The notes beneath the pieces are model-generated. The model ran no database searches and had not been told where the DNA came from. It saw only the letters and a list, made by a program, of their open reading frames with translations. From positions 3,096,501 through 3,160,500 of the forward strand of contig BRXU01000010.1 in assembly GCA_030267565.1 (NCBI GenBank): DNA of 64,000 nucleotides, written 5' to 3'. How positions within the stretch are numbered: the first letter of the stretch is position 1; each line of letters opens with the position of its first letter. Origin of the DNA: Pleodorina starrii (Eukaryota; Chlorophyta; Chlorophyceae; Chlamydomonadales; Volvocaceae). Shown one piece after another: positions 38,801 to 59,062 of this stretch. Position numbers and translations under genes: made by a program.

Positions 38801-40070
38801 TCCCGTGTCAACGCCAGTCGCCGATTGCTGTTCGCACGCATCACCGACTACCTCTCGGCTCTCTCGTTTCCAGTGGTGCCAGTGGAGCCAAGCTGAGGTC
38901 GCCCACCGATGGGACCTCTCGTGGTCGGCGTGGGTTTGGTCGAGGGCTAGGTGGGCTGGGGCGCTACCTTTCCACCAACCATGCACCAGTAGGCCCGCCT
39001 GGGGGCGCCTGCATCACTCAGGGTGCGTAGGTACAACTACATGCTCGGGACCAGCACTTACTGCCGTAGCGCTCTGTTCACGGAGCAGGCCACGCAGCAT
39101 CAGCTTAACATCAACGACGCTGCGCTGTTCCTTCCCTTCCCTCTGGCCTGAATCCCAGCGCTACCTGCACTTCGGCTCCGGTTCCCTCCTATCTGTCGCG
39201 CCCTATTCCCTCTGGTCTGAGACGAAGACGCCCTCTCCTTCAAAAGGAGTTTCACGGTTGGTAAGGGCTGTGACGCCAGAGCCTGTCCGCTGCTCCTTTT
39301 CACTGCTGCCCCTGTTGGTTTCACCGACAACAGTTCGTCAGAGACATGTCTCATAGGCCTACTGAACGTCAGTGACAAGGAACGTCAACACCAACAGGAC
39401 GCCAGAAGGCACAAATAGACAAATGGCCACCGGCCGGACACCTTTCGCCCCAGCAACCACCGCACATATACACATGCACAGCATGCCCAATACCCGAGAA
39501 CCACCGTACATCGCCTGCCCGATGCAATGCAAAATCACCGCAGTCAGTCAGAAGTCCACAACGTCGATCAAGTCACAGCGAATGACGAAAGCCTTGTCGA
39601 GGCATATGCTTGCAACCGCGTTCCGAGGGGTTCCCAGAGGTGTCATAGTACCCAGTCTGATCAAGAAAAAGCCCTCGTCAACGACGCACGTCAGTGGACA
39701 GCTGGGGCCATTGTGAGCTTGCAAGCCCCACTAATACCCGCGTCACGGGCTGCAACGCGCATAATACGCCCCGAGAAATCAAGACCCCCCCACTGTAAGC
39801 AAAGTACCCGCTAACGATGTCCGCGCACCCATGTACTGGTCTTTCAACCCTCTTCTCAATTCCGCACCCACCCACCACACTCAGCGTCCGTGCTTCGACT
39901 TGGCGGGCCACTGCCGTTGGCGGCACGCACTTCTTTCTGCAGGCCTGCTTATCGGCGCACTGCTTGGCAGTGCACACCTGCCTTTCGAACTCTCCGCTCT
40001 GTTAAATCTCAATAGCACTCGCTCGCTCCTCGGCCGGCCGGCGCCGGCCCATTGCTCACTTTTCAATTTC
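35825..40070. other. Gene-poor interval between two convergent genes
   Basis: No protein family is recognisable. It must hold the 3' regions of the DA2-like gene (candidate plus-strand TGTAA at 37392, 37638 and 37793) and of the ABCC gene on the other strand. TTACA, which is TGTAA on the minus strand, occurs at 37871 and 37877; I noticed none closer to the ABCC stop. Confidence 0.45.
36251..36320 (+). repeat. Tandem repeat containing three CACGTG cores
   Basis: Three copies of a 21-27 base unit, ggggtcgtaggccacgtgtg plus a short spacer. Each carries the palindrome CACGTG (G-box/E-box type). It lies about 430 bases after the stop codon of the DA2-like gene. Confidence 0.8.
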
Positions 40071-48781
<8,711 letters not shown>

Positions 48782-51700
48782 GGCAGTTCAGCACCGCGGC
48801 GCCTTTGAACAGGCCCCTCGCCGCTGGGGCTTTAAGTCAGTTGGCTGCGGCCGGAGTAAAACTTGGTATCAGGCTGCGGCGCAGGAGGAGGCCGAAACGT
48901 CACCGCCCTGTTTTCAGTCAACTATTGTTATGATGCAGGCTAGGAAAACGAGGCAAATTAGAGCTGTACCTAATGGTCGAGGTAACCAGCAAGAGTACCA
49001 AGCTCCAGGTGTCGGAGGAAAAATTAAATTCCATGACGGCTTTAGACTTTTCTGTGGTTTCGGAGGATCGGATTGGTGTGTGGTAGACTCATGTGCAGAG
49101 ACCAAAAGGCCACGTCTGACCAGGAATCTGGCCAACTGTTTATTTTGCAGACGCAAGAAGCTACCTTTATTTGGGGTGAGGAGGGGGTGTCAGAAGGCAG
49201 GGCTAGCTAGTTGGTTCCTGCAGCCCTGCAAACGTTAGCCACGAAGGTATCTGAGAATTGCAAAAATGACCCTGGTCATCCCGGTGTTGTTACTTGATTA
49301 CGCATGGCCCCGGAAATTTGCCTTTGAACTGTTACTAAAGGGCAGGAACCCTTCCGCTAGGGCTACTCATAGTCCGGGCATCATTCCAATTTTGGGCACC
49401 TCCGTTGCACACCACATGCGCTGATAATATTATCACATCTCAGTTTGCTCAATGTCTACTTTTGTGTCTTCCGCGGAAAGACTCATTCAGGACTATCTAC
49501 GGCGCAACCGTCTTCGAACCTTCGCCAGTTGATGAATGTCCTACGATGTTGGATTATCATAAGAAAGGATCAATCAAAAGAGGATGAGAGTTGATGCAGA
49601 TATTTTCAAAGCTTTCTCAGTAAGTCGCGGCCGGCGCGGGCACTGGCTGGGCCAAGCAGGACTTCCTGCAAGCTTTGCCATTCGAGGCTTGCGTCCCGCA
49701 ACATTGCAACATTTTTTTATCGGTAGCACGTAATGCGACCTTCAAAGCCGTTGTAACTGCAGACATCTATGGGGTAAAGGCCCCCCACCCCTGCCCCACC
49801 GGCAAATTCCGGCGACTGACAAGTAGGGGTGTACCAGGGTGTACGGTGCAACCATGTTCGACGGTCCGAACGATATCCCCTCTTCGGCCCGAACAGACAA
49901 AGGGTCCGCATGATCTGTTATTCCGTCACCATAAGTACCTCTCGAAAAACTAGGTACCTACAGACGGTCCGCCAAATTGTGCGACTTGCCAGTTGCCACA
50001 ACCCCAAAGGCACAGCCCGAGCAGTGCCTGCATTCTGGCACATTGCTGCGCCTTTCCACCAGCATCAGACATCGCAAGCCGCAGGGCGCTGCATCGGGGG
50101 GTGCCATCTCCCGCCCCGGCGCGAAGCGCGCCTTGGCGGGTGCGGGCTGCGGGCTCAGGGGCGGGTCCAGGGGCGGTTGCCTGAGTCATGGGGCGTTCAT
50201 TTGCTTACTTGCTCATTTATACGGGAACGGTTACCACGGTGTTGGCGCCAGGCCAGCAGGCGCGTGCACGGGGGGGGATATGGCTTGGTCTTTCGCATTG
50301 GTGCGCGTGGTCAGGCGGCGCACTTGTGTGAACCGTCGGTTCGGTAAGCTTGCTCTGCATACAGTACGAAGCGTCGCACTTGACGTCACGTCAGCACTCC
50401 CAGCAAATTACCTGGACGTCAGACAGCGGAAACGAGCGGAGCGAATATTGGCTCGCCCTCTTGGTCCTTACGCAACTGAGGGTACTGAAGACAAGTCTCC
50501 GATAACCGCCACACCCGGACAGGACGAAAAAATGGGACAACACCGCACAGAAACGGGACAACACATTCAGGTTCGTCGACGAATAAACCAAACGAAAAGG
50601 ATAGAGTTGTTGAAGGCAGCGCTCGATGTGCGGGGTCAGTGTAAACTGCCAGCGCCAGTGCAAACAAAAACGTCAGAAGACTCGTCCCACAAGATACCGT
50701 ACGGTAATGGGATCCCACGGGATCCCGTCTGTGACGGCGTAAGGCAAACGGCACCGCGCCAGACGCAACCCACCGGTTGTCACTGCACAACACGCACACC
50801 ACTTTGCCGGGAACGACGGGTGCTCCGAAACAACAGCCTTAACCACGAGGTTAATCCAGGAAGGGTGTGGCCCTCACTGCGCCGCCTCTGCGCTCCTTTT
50901 AACACGACTTCGGCGCGCGGCACCTCTACTACAAACCATCTGGAAGAACGAATCGCGGCCATGTGCCGGGTAGCCGATGTGGACACCGCTCATACCGGTA
51001 TGCTCGAAGTCATGTTCGTCGTTGTGTTCGTCGTCTACAATTACGTCCATTCTCACTGCCGTTGACAACGGACGTAAGGGTGCTCGTGCGACGTGCGAAG
51101 GGTCCGTTCGTCGCAATGCCGTTGACAACGGGCGTAATTGTAGACAACGAACACAACGACGAACACGACTTCGAACACACGGCAGTGCGACGACGCACGG
51201 ACCCTTCGCACGTCGCACGAACACCCTTGCGGCGGCGCAGCAGCACAAGCCGCTGGGTCAGGCCGGCTTGGCGCATGCGGCCCTAGCCCAGGAGCCCGTA
51301 GGCTACTGTGCACAGTAGTGCAATGGGAACCGCGCAATTGGAACCGTCGCTGCGGGGCCCCCTGCCGGTGCAGCTTCCGAAAACACACCTTCGGGCTCTG
51401 CACGCCACCACTCCATGCACCAACACCACCCTTGACGCCGCAGCAACTTGACCTTGCGCGACGGCGCCGGAACCGCCGCGCAAAGCGCCCGAAGCCGAGG
51501 CCTCGCATCGCTTCAAGCCACCAATCTTCCATCCCATAACTGCTGAGGTTCTAAGCCCGTTCTTGCGCCCCGGCGCGCTACCCACCGGATCCCACGGCGT
51601 GCCAAGGACACGGCCCGCTTTCCACCATTCACGTCGCCGGTCCACTAACCAGTCGCCAGTGCCGCTCCCCGTGGTGGATGAGCCGCCGTCACTCCCCCGT

Positions 51701-51911
51701 CACCCATGGTTCCCCAAGCGGTGTGGAGGGACGAACGCCTCTCAGCCGCGCGCGCGGGCTCCCGCCGGGGAAGGCGCAACCCAAATGCGCTCTGGGCAGG
51801 GGGCTGCGCAGGACAGCTGCACGACCCTGTGGGACAGCCTGTCATCAGCAACTTCGCAAGGCTGCCGCCGCGCCGCATGCACTTGGTCCCCATCTAGGGG
51901 TACCGTAGAGC
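48782..51911. other. Gene-poor interval upstream of ABCC
   Basis: The promoter of the ABCC gene should lie just right of 48781, in AT-richer sequence extending to about 49.9 kb. No protein family is recognised. The longest open frame (49977-51065, plus) has no motif I know and its 3' part is formed by an inverted repeat, so I do not call it a gene. Confidence 0.5.
51004..51232. repeat. Interleaved inverted repeats (A-B-A'-B')
   Basis: Arm A at 51004-51048 pairs with A' at 51130-51174, 45 bases with about three mismatches. Arm B at 51072-51114 pairs with B' at about 51187-51232 with a few mismatches. A direct repeat tgccgttgacaacgg occurs at 51057 and again at 51117. Because B lies inside the A-A' span and B' outside it, the two stems cannot nest. 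Confidence 0.8.
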
Positions 51912-54900
51912 TCACGCGGCCGGCTCCCGCTGAAGGGAAGGCCCCGGTGGCGACTGCTCCGGCTCCAACTGCAGCTCCAACTGCGGGGGCGGCGGCTGGT
52001 GCGGCTGCTGCAACTGTAGCGGCAGCTGCTGCTGTGGCTGCGGCTGCTGCTGCTCCAAGTGCTGCGGCGGCGGCTGTACCGGCAGCGGCTGCTGCGATAG
52101 CTGTGGCTGTTGCAGCAGCGGTTGCTGTTGCTGCAGCGGTGGTTGCGGTCGGGGCGGCTGGCGTGGCTGGGGCGGCTGCTGGTGTGGCGGCGGCAGCGGC
52201 AGTAGCGACGGCGGCGGGAGCTGCAGGTGATACCTGTGCTGCTGCGGGTGGGGCTGGGACTGGATGGGGTGGGGGTAGGAGCCGTGGTGGTAGTGATGGT
52301 GTGACGCCGCCTGGTGCTGCTGCTGCTGCTGCTGCTGCTGGTGCAGCCGCTCCACGCCCGGGCCACCCGATGTCCCGGCTCCGCCGTCGGGTCCCGGGCC
52401 GCCCGCAAAGTCCGGTGCGGGGGCAGCAAGCCCAGGTCCCGGACCCTGGTGAGCCGCGAAGGGACCGTCCGGACCCGATCCGGGCACCGCCGCGGGCCCT
52501 GTGAAGCGCGGCGGATGCTGCTGCGCTTGCTGGTTGTGCTGGTACGGGTAGGGCGGGTAGGGCTGATAGGACAGCAACGGGGGCTGCTCCAGCCCGCGAT
52601 GCCGCTGTGGCGGGACGCGGGAGGTGCAGACAGCACATGGCCTAGTTAGGCAAGGAAAACAGCTGAAAACAACATGGGCTGGGAAGGGTAGCGGACAACG
52701 CGCGTTGCGGACGAGCGAGGGGAGGGAGGCGCAAGCACGGGACGGGCCGTCCTGGCGGTGAGAGCGGGTGGTGTGTGCGTCGAACCGGTGGTGTGAGTCG
52801 GGCCAGGATAGCAGCCGACACATCGGGGCCCGACGACGACCTCGTAGTGCGCTGGCCTCGCGCGGGCGCCGAAGCGAGCATCCAAAGCGACCGAGGCGCA
52901 CCCGTCCGCCTCGCTTGCCGCATCCCTCCGAGGGGAAGCCGCACCCACACCGACTGGCCCCATCCATCCACACCCGTTTCCGTTCACTCCCCGAGTAGCC
53001 CCCTCCCCCCTCGAACCACGTCGCCGCCCTTCTACAGGGCGGGCACATACCGTAACTTAAAAGAGTCCGTGCTACCCTACGTGCAACCCGCAACCCGCAA
53101 AGCTGCGCGCCCTGGAGCCTCACCCGCGCCAGCTGTTGCCACCGCTCGACCCGCGTCTGCAGCACTCTCCGCTCCGCGACCCGCTCGCTCAACAGGCGCA
53201 AACCGTCTTCATGCAGACACGCCACCTCGGCCTCGAGCTCGCCAATATCTGGAGGGTTAATAAACAAGAGCGCAAGGGGAAGGCCGGTGAGGCGCGAAAG
53301 ACGAGCCGCAGGGGCCGGTGGGGCGGGGGATGGAGGTCCTTGGCGGCGCATGTGCAGGGAGGCAGGTGGTGCTGCCGTGTTGTGGGTCAGGTCGGGTCGG
53401 GTAGGCGGAATGCGGGGGCTGCGGGGGCTTCTGCCGGTATGGCGTATGGGAGAGGCTTGGGGATGGCTGGTGGGGAGGTTGCCCCCGCGTGCGGGTCACA
53501 GACACGATCGCGGACACGGGGAGACGCGTCGAAAACAGGTTTTCGGCATGGTCGCACCGACACCGGTAGTGGGGGGCTTTCCCAGAGTGTGCCACCAAGC
53601 GCAGCGCACTGCATACCGGTGTACGGCAGACACACGTGTGCCAGCCTGCTGCCAAACTGCCCGTTTGCAGCTTCTCCCCCCCACCTCCCCGGGCCGTTCT
53701 TATTACCCCCACCTCCCTCTCCAAGGGGGTCCGAATGCCCACTCACATCCGGCAATATCGTCAGGGAGCTCGCTTCGCAGCGGCCCTTGCACATGAGCAG
53801 CGCCGTCAACCAGGCCGCCGCCGCCGCCCCGAGCGCCCTGCACCTGGAGCGCCGTCGCCAGCTGTCCCCGCAGCGCCGCGACCTCCTGCTCCTGCCGCCG
53901 CTGCGCCTCCTCATGCTGCTGCTGCAGCTCCTGCTGCTGCCGCCGCGCATCTTCCAATGCCTGAGTCTGCCGCCGCGCCGCCTCCTCCGCCTGCTCCCGC
54001 AGTTGTTGCTGCAGCCGCCGTGCCGCCTCCTCCGCCTGTGCCTGCAACTCCTGCTGCCGCCGCACCGCCTCCTCCGCCTGCGCCTGTAGCTGTTGCCGCA
54101 GCCGCGCCTCCGCCTCCATCGCCCGTGCCATCTCTGCCTCGTGCCGCTGCCGTGCGTCCTCTCGCTCCTGTGCCTGCCGCCGCGCCGCTTCCTCTAGCTG
54201 CCGCCGCGCCTCCACCTCCTGCTGCCGCCGTGCCTCCTCCCACTCCTGTGCCTGCTGCCGCGCATCCATCGCCTGCTCCAGCTCCGCCTGCAAGGCCTGC
54301 AGCTGCCCCACCAGCCCCTCCACCTCGCCCCGCACACTCGCAGCCCGGGACTCCAGCCTGCTCTTCTCGGCGGCTGCGACAGCCAGCTGCTGCCGAAGCT
54401 CCGGAACCAACTGCCGCTGCCGCGCCGCCTCCGCCTGCAGGCATGCCGCGGCCGCGAGTGGTGTTTAGACGTCGTTAGACGCGACCTGGGGTTCGGGGGG
54501 TGCTCCATACAGCATCTACTCTGTAACGGAGAGGCCCCGCCTGGATCTACGAGGTGGATGCCGCACGCCGCCCCCTGCTCGCTGCCAGGGCCCCCAGGCC
54601 CCGGGCCGTGTGTCGCAAGGTTTGCACGACACCTCCTGCCACCTCGCCAGGTCGCTGCGTGCGGCGCGGGAAGGCACCACCACCACCATCCGCTGCCATT
54701 GGCCGCCGCCATCGCCCTTCACGGCCCCACGGACCCTGACCCGCTCCTCGCGGCTGGGCAGCCTACCGCCCAAACCCACCTGCGCTGCCGCTGCCGACGC
54801 TGCCTGCAGCGCCTGTAGCTCCTCGGCCTGCCGCTGCAGCTGCAGCCTGCGGACCCGCGGGTCGGTTTCGGCGGGCGAGAGCACTCAGTTAAGAGGCCGT

Positions 54901-57900
54901 GGGGGTGATGGGCGGCCGTAGGGCGATGGGCCGCAGGCAAGATTCCAGTTGGGGCGCTCGTGCGCGGGTTGGGGCGCTCGTGTGCAGGTCCTCAGCGGCC
55001 GGCTGGGGCGCCACTGCCAGGCACAAGGGACAGGCTCTCGTGAGTTGGATGCCGCCCTCGGTGGTGGTGCCGGGAGTCGCCAAGACCGCGGGGAGGAGCA
55101 CTGGCCGCTACGCCGCAAGCGTCTCGCCAGCTATATCGCCCTCCGAACAGCCGCACAGCGTGCCGTTGATTTCTTGTGGTGCGTGGGGCGTACAAACACA
55201 TACACACGCACGCACGTGCACACACGCACACGCGCGCCAGAGCGCGCGTCTTCGTGCATATGTCTGGTGCGGCTGTCGCTGCCGCTCGGTGTCCGCTTTC
55301 GTAATCGTCCCTTTCGATGTGAGTTCTACACCATGCCAGCGAGCAAAGTCGTGTTCCTCTTCATTACCGCCACCCACTCACCCACCCGCTCACCCGCCCA
55401 GCTGTGCACGCGCTTCACTTACGTTTCCCAACCCACCTGTACTGCTGCAGCTGCCGCGCCTGGACCTCCTGCATGCGCTGCATCTCCGCGCAGCGGCGGC
55501 CCAGACGCGCTTTCTGTTTGCCGTATATTGCCACCAGCCGCTTCCAGCACGCCTCCGCCTTGCGCAGGTTGCGCTCGTAGTGGGCCGCCACTGAGGGAGG
55601 AAAGCCGGGGAGAAGAGGGGTTGTCGGGGTGAGGACAGAGTTGAAATGGGAAAGGGAAATGCGAGTCGTGGCATCTGTGCGCTGCCGCCGCTGCCAGATC
55701 ATGTAGACGCAGGCAGCCGTCGGCGCTCCATGCCCAAACGAGGCGGTTGGCCACCGGTGCGGATGCCGCCAGCCGCTCCACAACCCTGAGTGCGCGCGGT
55801 TCGCCCTCCCCCGTCCCACTCACCCTCCGCCTCCGTATCCGTGGCTTGCAGCAACCCCGCATACAGCGACTGCAGGACCTCCGGACAGCCGGCAGGCAGC
55901 TGGCTCGGCGGCGGCGGCAGCCCCGCCGCCGCCGCCGCAGACTCTGGCGCCGCCGGCAGCGAACGTAAGCCATACGGCGGCACGGGGAACTCCCGCAGCA
56001 CCATTTCGAGATGCCGGTCGGGCTCTCCGGTGTCAGAGTCATCGCCGCCGTCTACATCGCTTGCATCGCCCGCTGCGGCAACGCCATTCGGCGCGAGAGC
56101 AGACGCCAAAGCCGGGGCCCTGCCGCCCGTGCAAGCTGCTCGCGCTGCGGCGGCTGCCGCCTCTCCAGCCCTTCCGCAGGCGCTGGTGCCCCGGGGCCCG
56201 GCTGCCGGCCGTCCCACCCCAGCCACCGCAAGCACCTCAAGCGCCCGTGCCAAGAGGCGGTTGTGCTTCCCCGACAATAGGGCTCTGGCCATGGCGGCGC
56301 CGCCGCCGCTACCGCTGCTGCTACCGCCGGCACCGCTGCTGCCGCCGTCAACGCTCCCCCCACGATGCTGCTGGGTCACAGGCGCGTGGGCGGCCGCGGC
56401 TCCTTCCACCGACGCCGCCGCTGGCTGGTCACCCACTCCGTCCATGGGCTCTGCCGGTACCGCTGCATGGGCAGCCGCGGCGGGCATGGCGGCCGCGGCG
56501 GCGGCGGGCCCAGCGGCGGCGGCGGCGTCCGCTGCCGCAGCGGCCGCCAAGTCGTCGTGGTGCCCGGGGGAAGCACCGGCCGCATGTCCGCCGTCGGCCG
56601 CACCGGCCTCGCGTGCAGTCATCGCTGATGCTGCTGCTGCCTCCCCTGCTTCCGCTGGCTGTGCCGCTCCCGCTTCCACGGCTTGCGCGCCTGCTGCGCC
56701 TGCTGCCGTCTGTGCAGCAGAGGAGGGGCCTCGTGCGGCACCCGCACCAATGACCCCAGCCGCCGCGTCGCGCAACGCACCCCCGCCGCCGTTGCCGACG
56801 CCTTCAGAAGCTTCCTGCGGCAACGAGGCGGTCGCTGCGGAGCCCTGCCCGCCGGTCACTGGGACGCCGCCGCCGCGGCCGCCGCCGCCGCGGTCGGCAC
56901 TGCCGCCGGCTGCCCATCCCCCCTGGCCGCTCCCGCTCCCCGCCTCGCCTGTCAGGGATCCAGCCCTCGAGGACAGTTGTCCGAGCTGAACGTCCTCAGC
57001 TTCCGCCTCGTGCGCCCCCGGAAGCGCCTGCGCCGCCACGAAGGCCGTGACCGGTCCCATGGTGGCATCGGCGCCGTCCCGAGACCCGCCCTCCGCCGCC
57101 CCTGCCCGTCCGGCGGCGGCGTCTGCAATGTCCAGCCGCTGCGATCTGCCCTCTGGCGCCCCGTCACCGTCACCGTCAACGCCGCCGCTCCCGTCACGGT
57201 CACGGCCGCCGCCGCCGCGCTCTTGCTCGTGCAAGGCAGCAGCGGCCGCGGTGACGGCGGTGGGCTCACGGACGCGCCGGCGCTTGCGCTGGCGCTGCGC
57301 CGCCTCCTCCATGCTGTGGTTGCCGTTGACGTCACCGCCACCGCCGCGGTTGGCACCGTCGCCGACGCCACCGCCGAGATTGCCGCGGCCATTGCTTGGC
57401 TCCCGCGCAGGCCGCACCTCAGTGGCTACCCGCTTCCGCCGGCGCCTGCGCGGTGCGTAATCACTGTCCTCGTCCTGGGTTGGCTGCTGCTGCTGAGACC
57501 GCTGCTGCGATGTCTGCTGTTGGTGAACGTTTTGGGAGTGCTGCTGCTGCGATGGTTGCTGCTGCTGCGAGAATGTCCGTCGCTGCTGTGATGGCTGCTG
57601 CTGCGAGTGTGTCTGCAGCCGGTGGGAGGGCTGCCGCGATCGCTGCTGTTCCTCTGACTGCTGCTGCTGCTGTTGCTGCTGTATCGGGGCTTGCTGCAGC
57701 TGCGACGGTTCCTGCTGCTGCTGCTGCTCCTCCTGTTGCTGCCACTGCCCGTCCTCTACGTGCAAAAGCTGAGACGGAGGTTCCTGTTCTTGGCATTTCA
57801 GGCAACGGAAGCTGCGGCCTTTGGATAGCCCGTTCGGGCCCGAACAGTTTCGGTGGAAGCATCGGCTGCACAGGTCACATCTGTTGACGTCCAAGCCTGC

Positions 57901-58789
57901 GGGCAGGAGTGGCCCGAAAACCCGGAGGACCCACGGGTCGTTTGGCGAGATGGTGTAATTGGGTTTGGGTTTGGAGGCGACGCAAGCCAATTGCACCGCC
58001 CCTCCTATGTCCGGGTATGATGTGAGCCCAGGCGGCGGTCAAAACGAAAACAAGCGGTCCTTGTGTGCGTTCACCGGGCGGGCTATGTGGGGCGGGCGCG
58101 TGCCATCGTGTGCATCGCCCCCTGCGTCGCATGGAACCCCTGTTTCTTTGACGACGGGAAGCGTGGCCTACCGTCCGTCTGCCGGCAGCATACTGCGCAT
58201 TTCTGCCTGACCAGGCCCATCACGAACCAGTCCTTCCGGTGGGATGACCACAGCTCCACTTCGTCGTGGGCCAAGGGTTTGGCTCTATAAGCCTGCGTAG
58301 TCTGCATGTACTCCAGAACACTCGACATGTCAAAGCGCCCCCACTGCCGGCCGTCGGGAGCTTGTTCGTCAAGAAGTGTATACTTAGCCGGCAAGGGGTT
58401 CCTTTCCCGGCCCCCGACCACTTCCTGAACGCATGTAGGACAGATTCGTGATTGGTAAGCTTTGCATTGGGACGGTACAGCGCGACTCTTGTCCATGGCC
58501 GTTCAGCGGACCTACCGGCCCTGGCACTTGGACATGAATATCGATCTGGCCACCAACATCAAGCTCCTTAGATAAATATGGCCGGAAGCCGTCGTGTGGC
58601 ACAAAAACATACAGCGGAGGCTGGCAGTTGAGCCAATTCTTCCGGACGACCTGTGCGCAAACAGCATGTCCAGCTTGGGACATGACTTGTGTGCCGCAGA
58701 GGTATTTTGGGGTTCAATTCTTGCCACTTGTCACTAACCTCTGAGTGCAGTTTTTTGTCGCGCTCCAAGCGCACCTTCACAGGTGCCAT
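51912..58789 (-). CDS. Unrecognised protein: split PHD-like finger, coiled coil, poly-Gln
   Basis: Predicted about 1442 aa. Exons: 58789-58739, 58650-58516, 58424-58172, 58004-55824, 55590-55437, 54846-54780, about 54416-53747, 53248-53124, 52604-51912. All junctions keep phase except that the start of exon 7 is uncertain. Residues 1-137 match nothing I know. A C4HC3-like set follows: C138, C141, then C189, C192, H197, C200, C214, C217. This is the PHD spacing except for an unusually long gap after the first pair. Next come a Gln/Ser-rich stretch, a basic RRRRRKR motif (a likely nuclear signal), about 500 residues of Ala/Gly-rich sequence, and a long Glu/Gln/Arg/Ala coiled coil (exons 5-8; e.g. 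HYERNLRKAEACWKRLV, RQQELQAQAEEAARR). The tail is Pro/Gln/His-rich. A nuclear, chromatin-related role is inference from the finger and the basic motif only. Confidence 0.75.
54852..54863. repeat. Perfect palindrome GACCCGCGGGTC at an acceptor
   Basis: A perfect 12-base palindrome of the dispersed GACCCGTGGGTC family. In the sense of the PHD-like gene it ends three bases before the CAG|G acceptor of exon 6. A reverse-complement family member lies in the same gene's coding sequence at 57928-57939 and encodes the DPWV of NDPWVLR. Confidence 0.8.
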
Positions 58790-59062
58790 TTGAGCAAGCT
58801 AAGTCACAAGCCCTGTCATATATGCCGAATTCAAAGAGTGATGGTAGTTCCGATTGTGCGTCGCTCAAATCAGACTGATGGATATTCAACTCCCTTCAAT
58901 ACAACGGTATCCCGCTGAGCCCGCACATCGAGGATCTGATCCACAGTTGCACAATAATTCGGCCAAAATTTTAAGCTGTGAGCTCTGAGCAGAGCGGCTC
59001 TGAGCCAGGAGCTGAAAACCGACTCCTTACGAACGGTTGCCCCAACGAATTACCGGTTGTCA
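58790..59062. other. Promoter-side spacer, no gene
   Basis: AT-richer sequence upstream of the PHD-like gene start and before the plus-strand ORF of the mobile-element region. No repeat end or target-site duplication could be identified by eye. Confidence 0.4.

Noticed and set aside
38781..39356. A 191-codon Ser/Arg/Trp-rich open frame between the convergent genes
   Set aside because: Composition is like that of random GC-rich sequence and no family motif or splice context supports it.
49977..51065. A 362-codon plus-strand open frame
   Set aside because: No recognisable motif, and its last part is made by the inverted repeat at 51.0-51.2 kb, which is also open on the other strand.
51912..52604. 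Poly-Gln/Pro exon as a mere simple repeat
   Set aside because: It joins in phase to the coiled-coil exons and ends with a stop codon, so I keep it as the C-terminus of the PHD-like protein.
54410..54432. The CAG acceptor at 54433-54435 as the start of exon 7 of the PHD-like gene
   Set aside because: It looks good by sequence but puts the coiled-coil frame out of phase with exon 6; acceptors at 54417 or 54411 keep the frame, so the boundary is left uncertain.
55790..56989. A 399-codon open frame on the plus strand
   Set aside because: It is the antisense shadow of the large exon 4 of the PHD-like gene. GC-rich sequence lacks stops on both strands, and the composition is only Ala/Pro/Ser.
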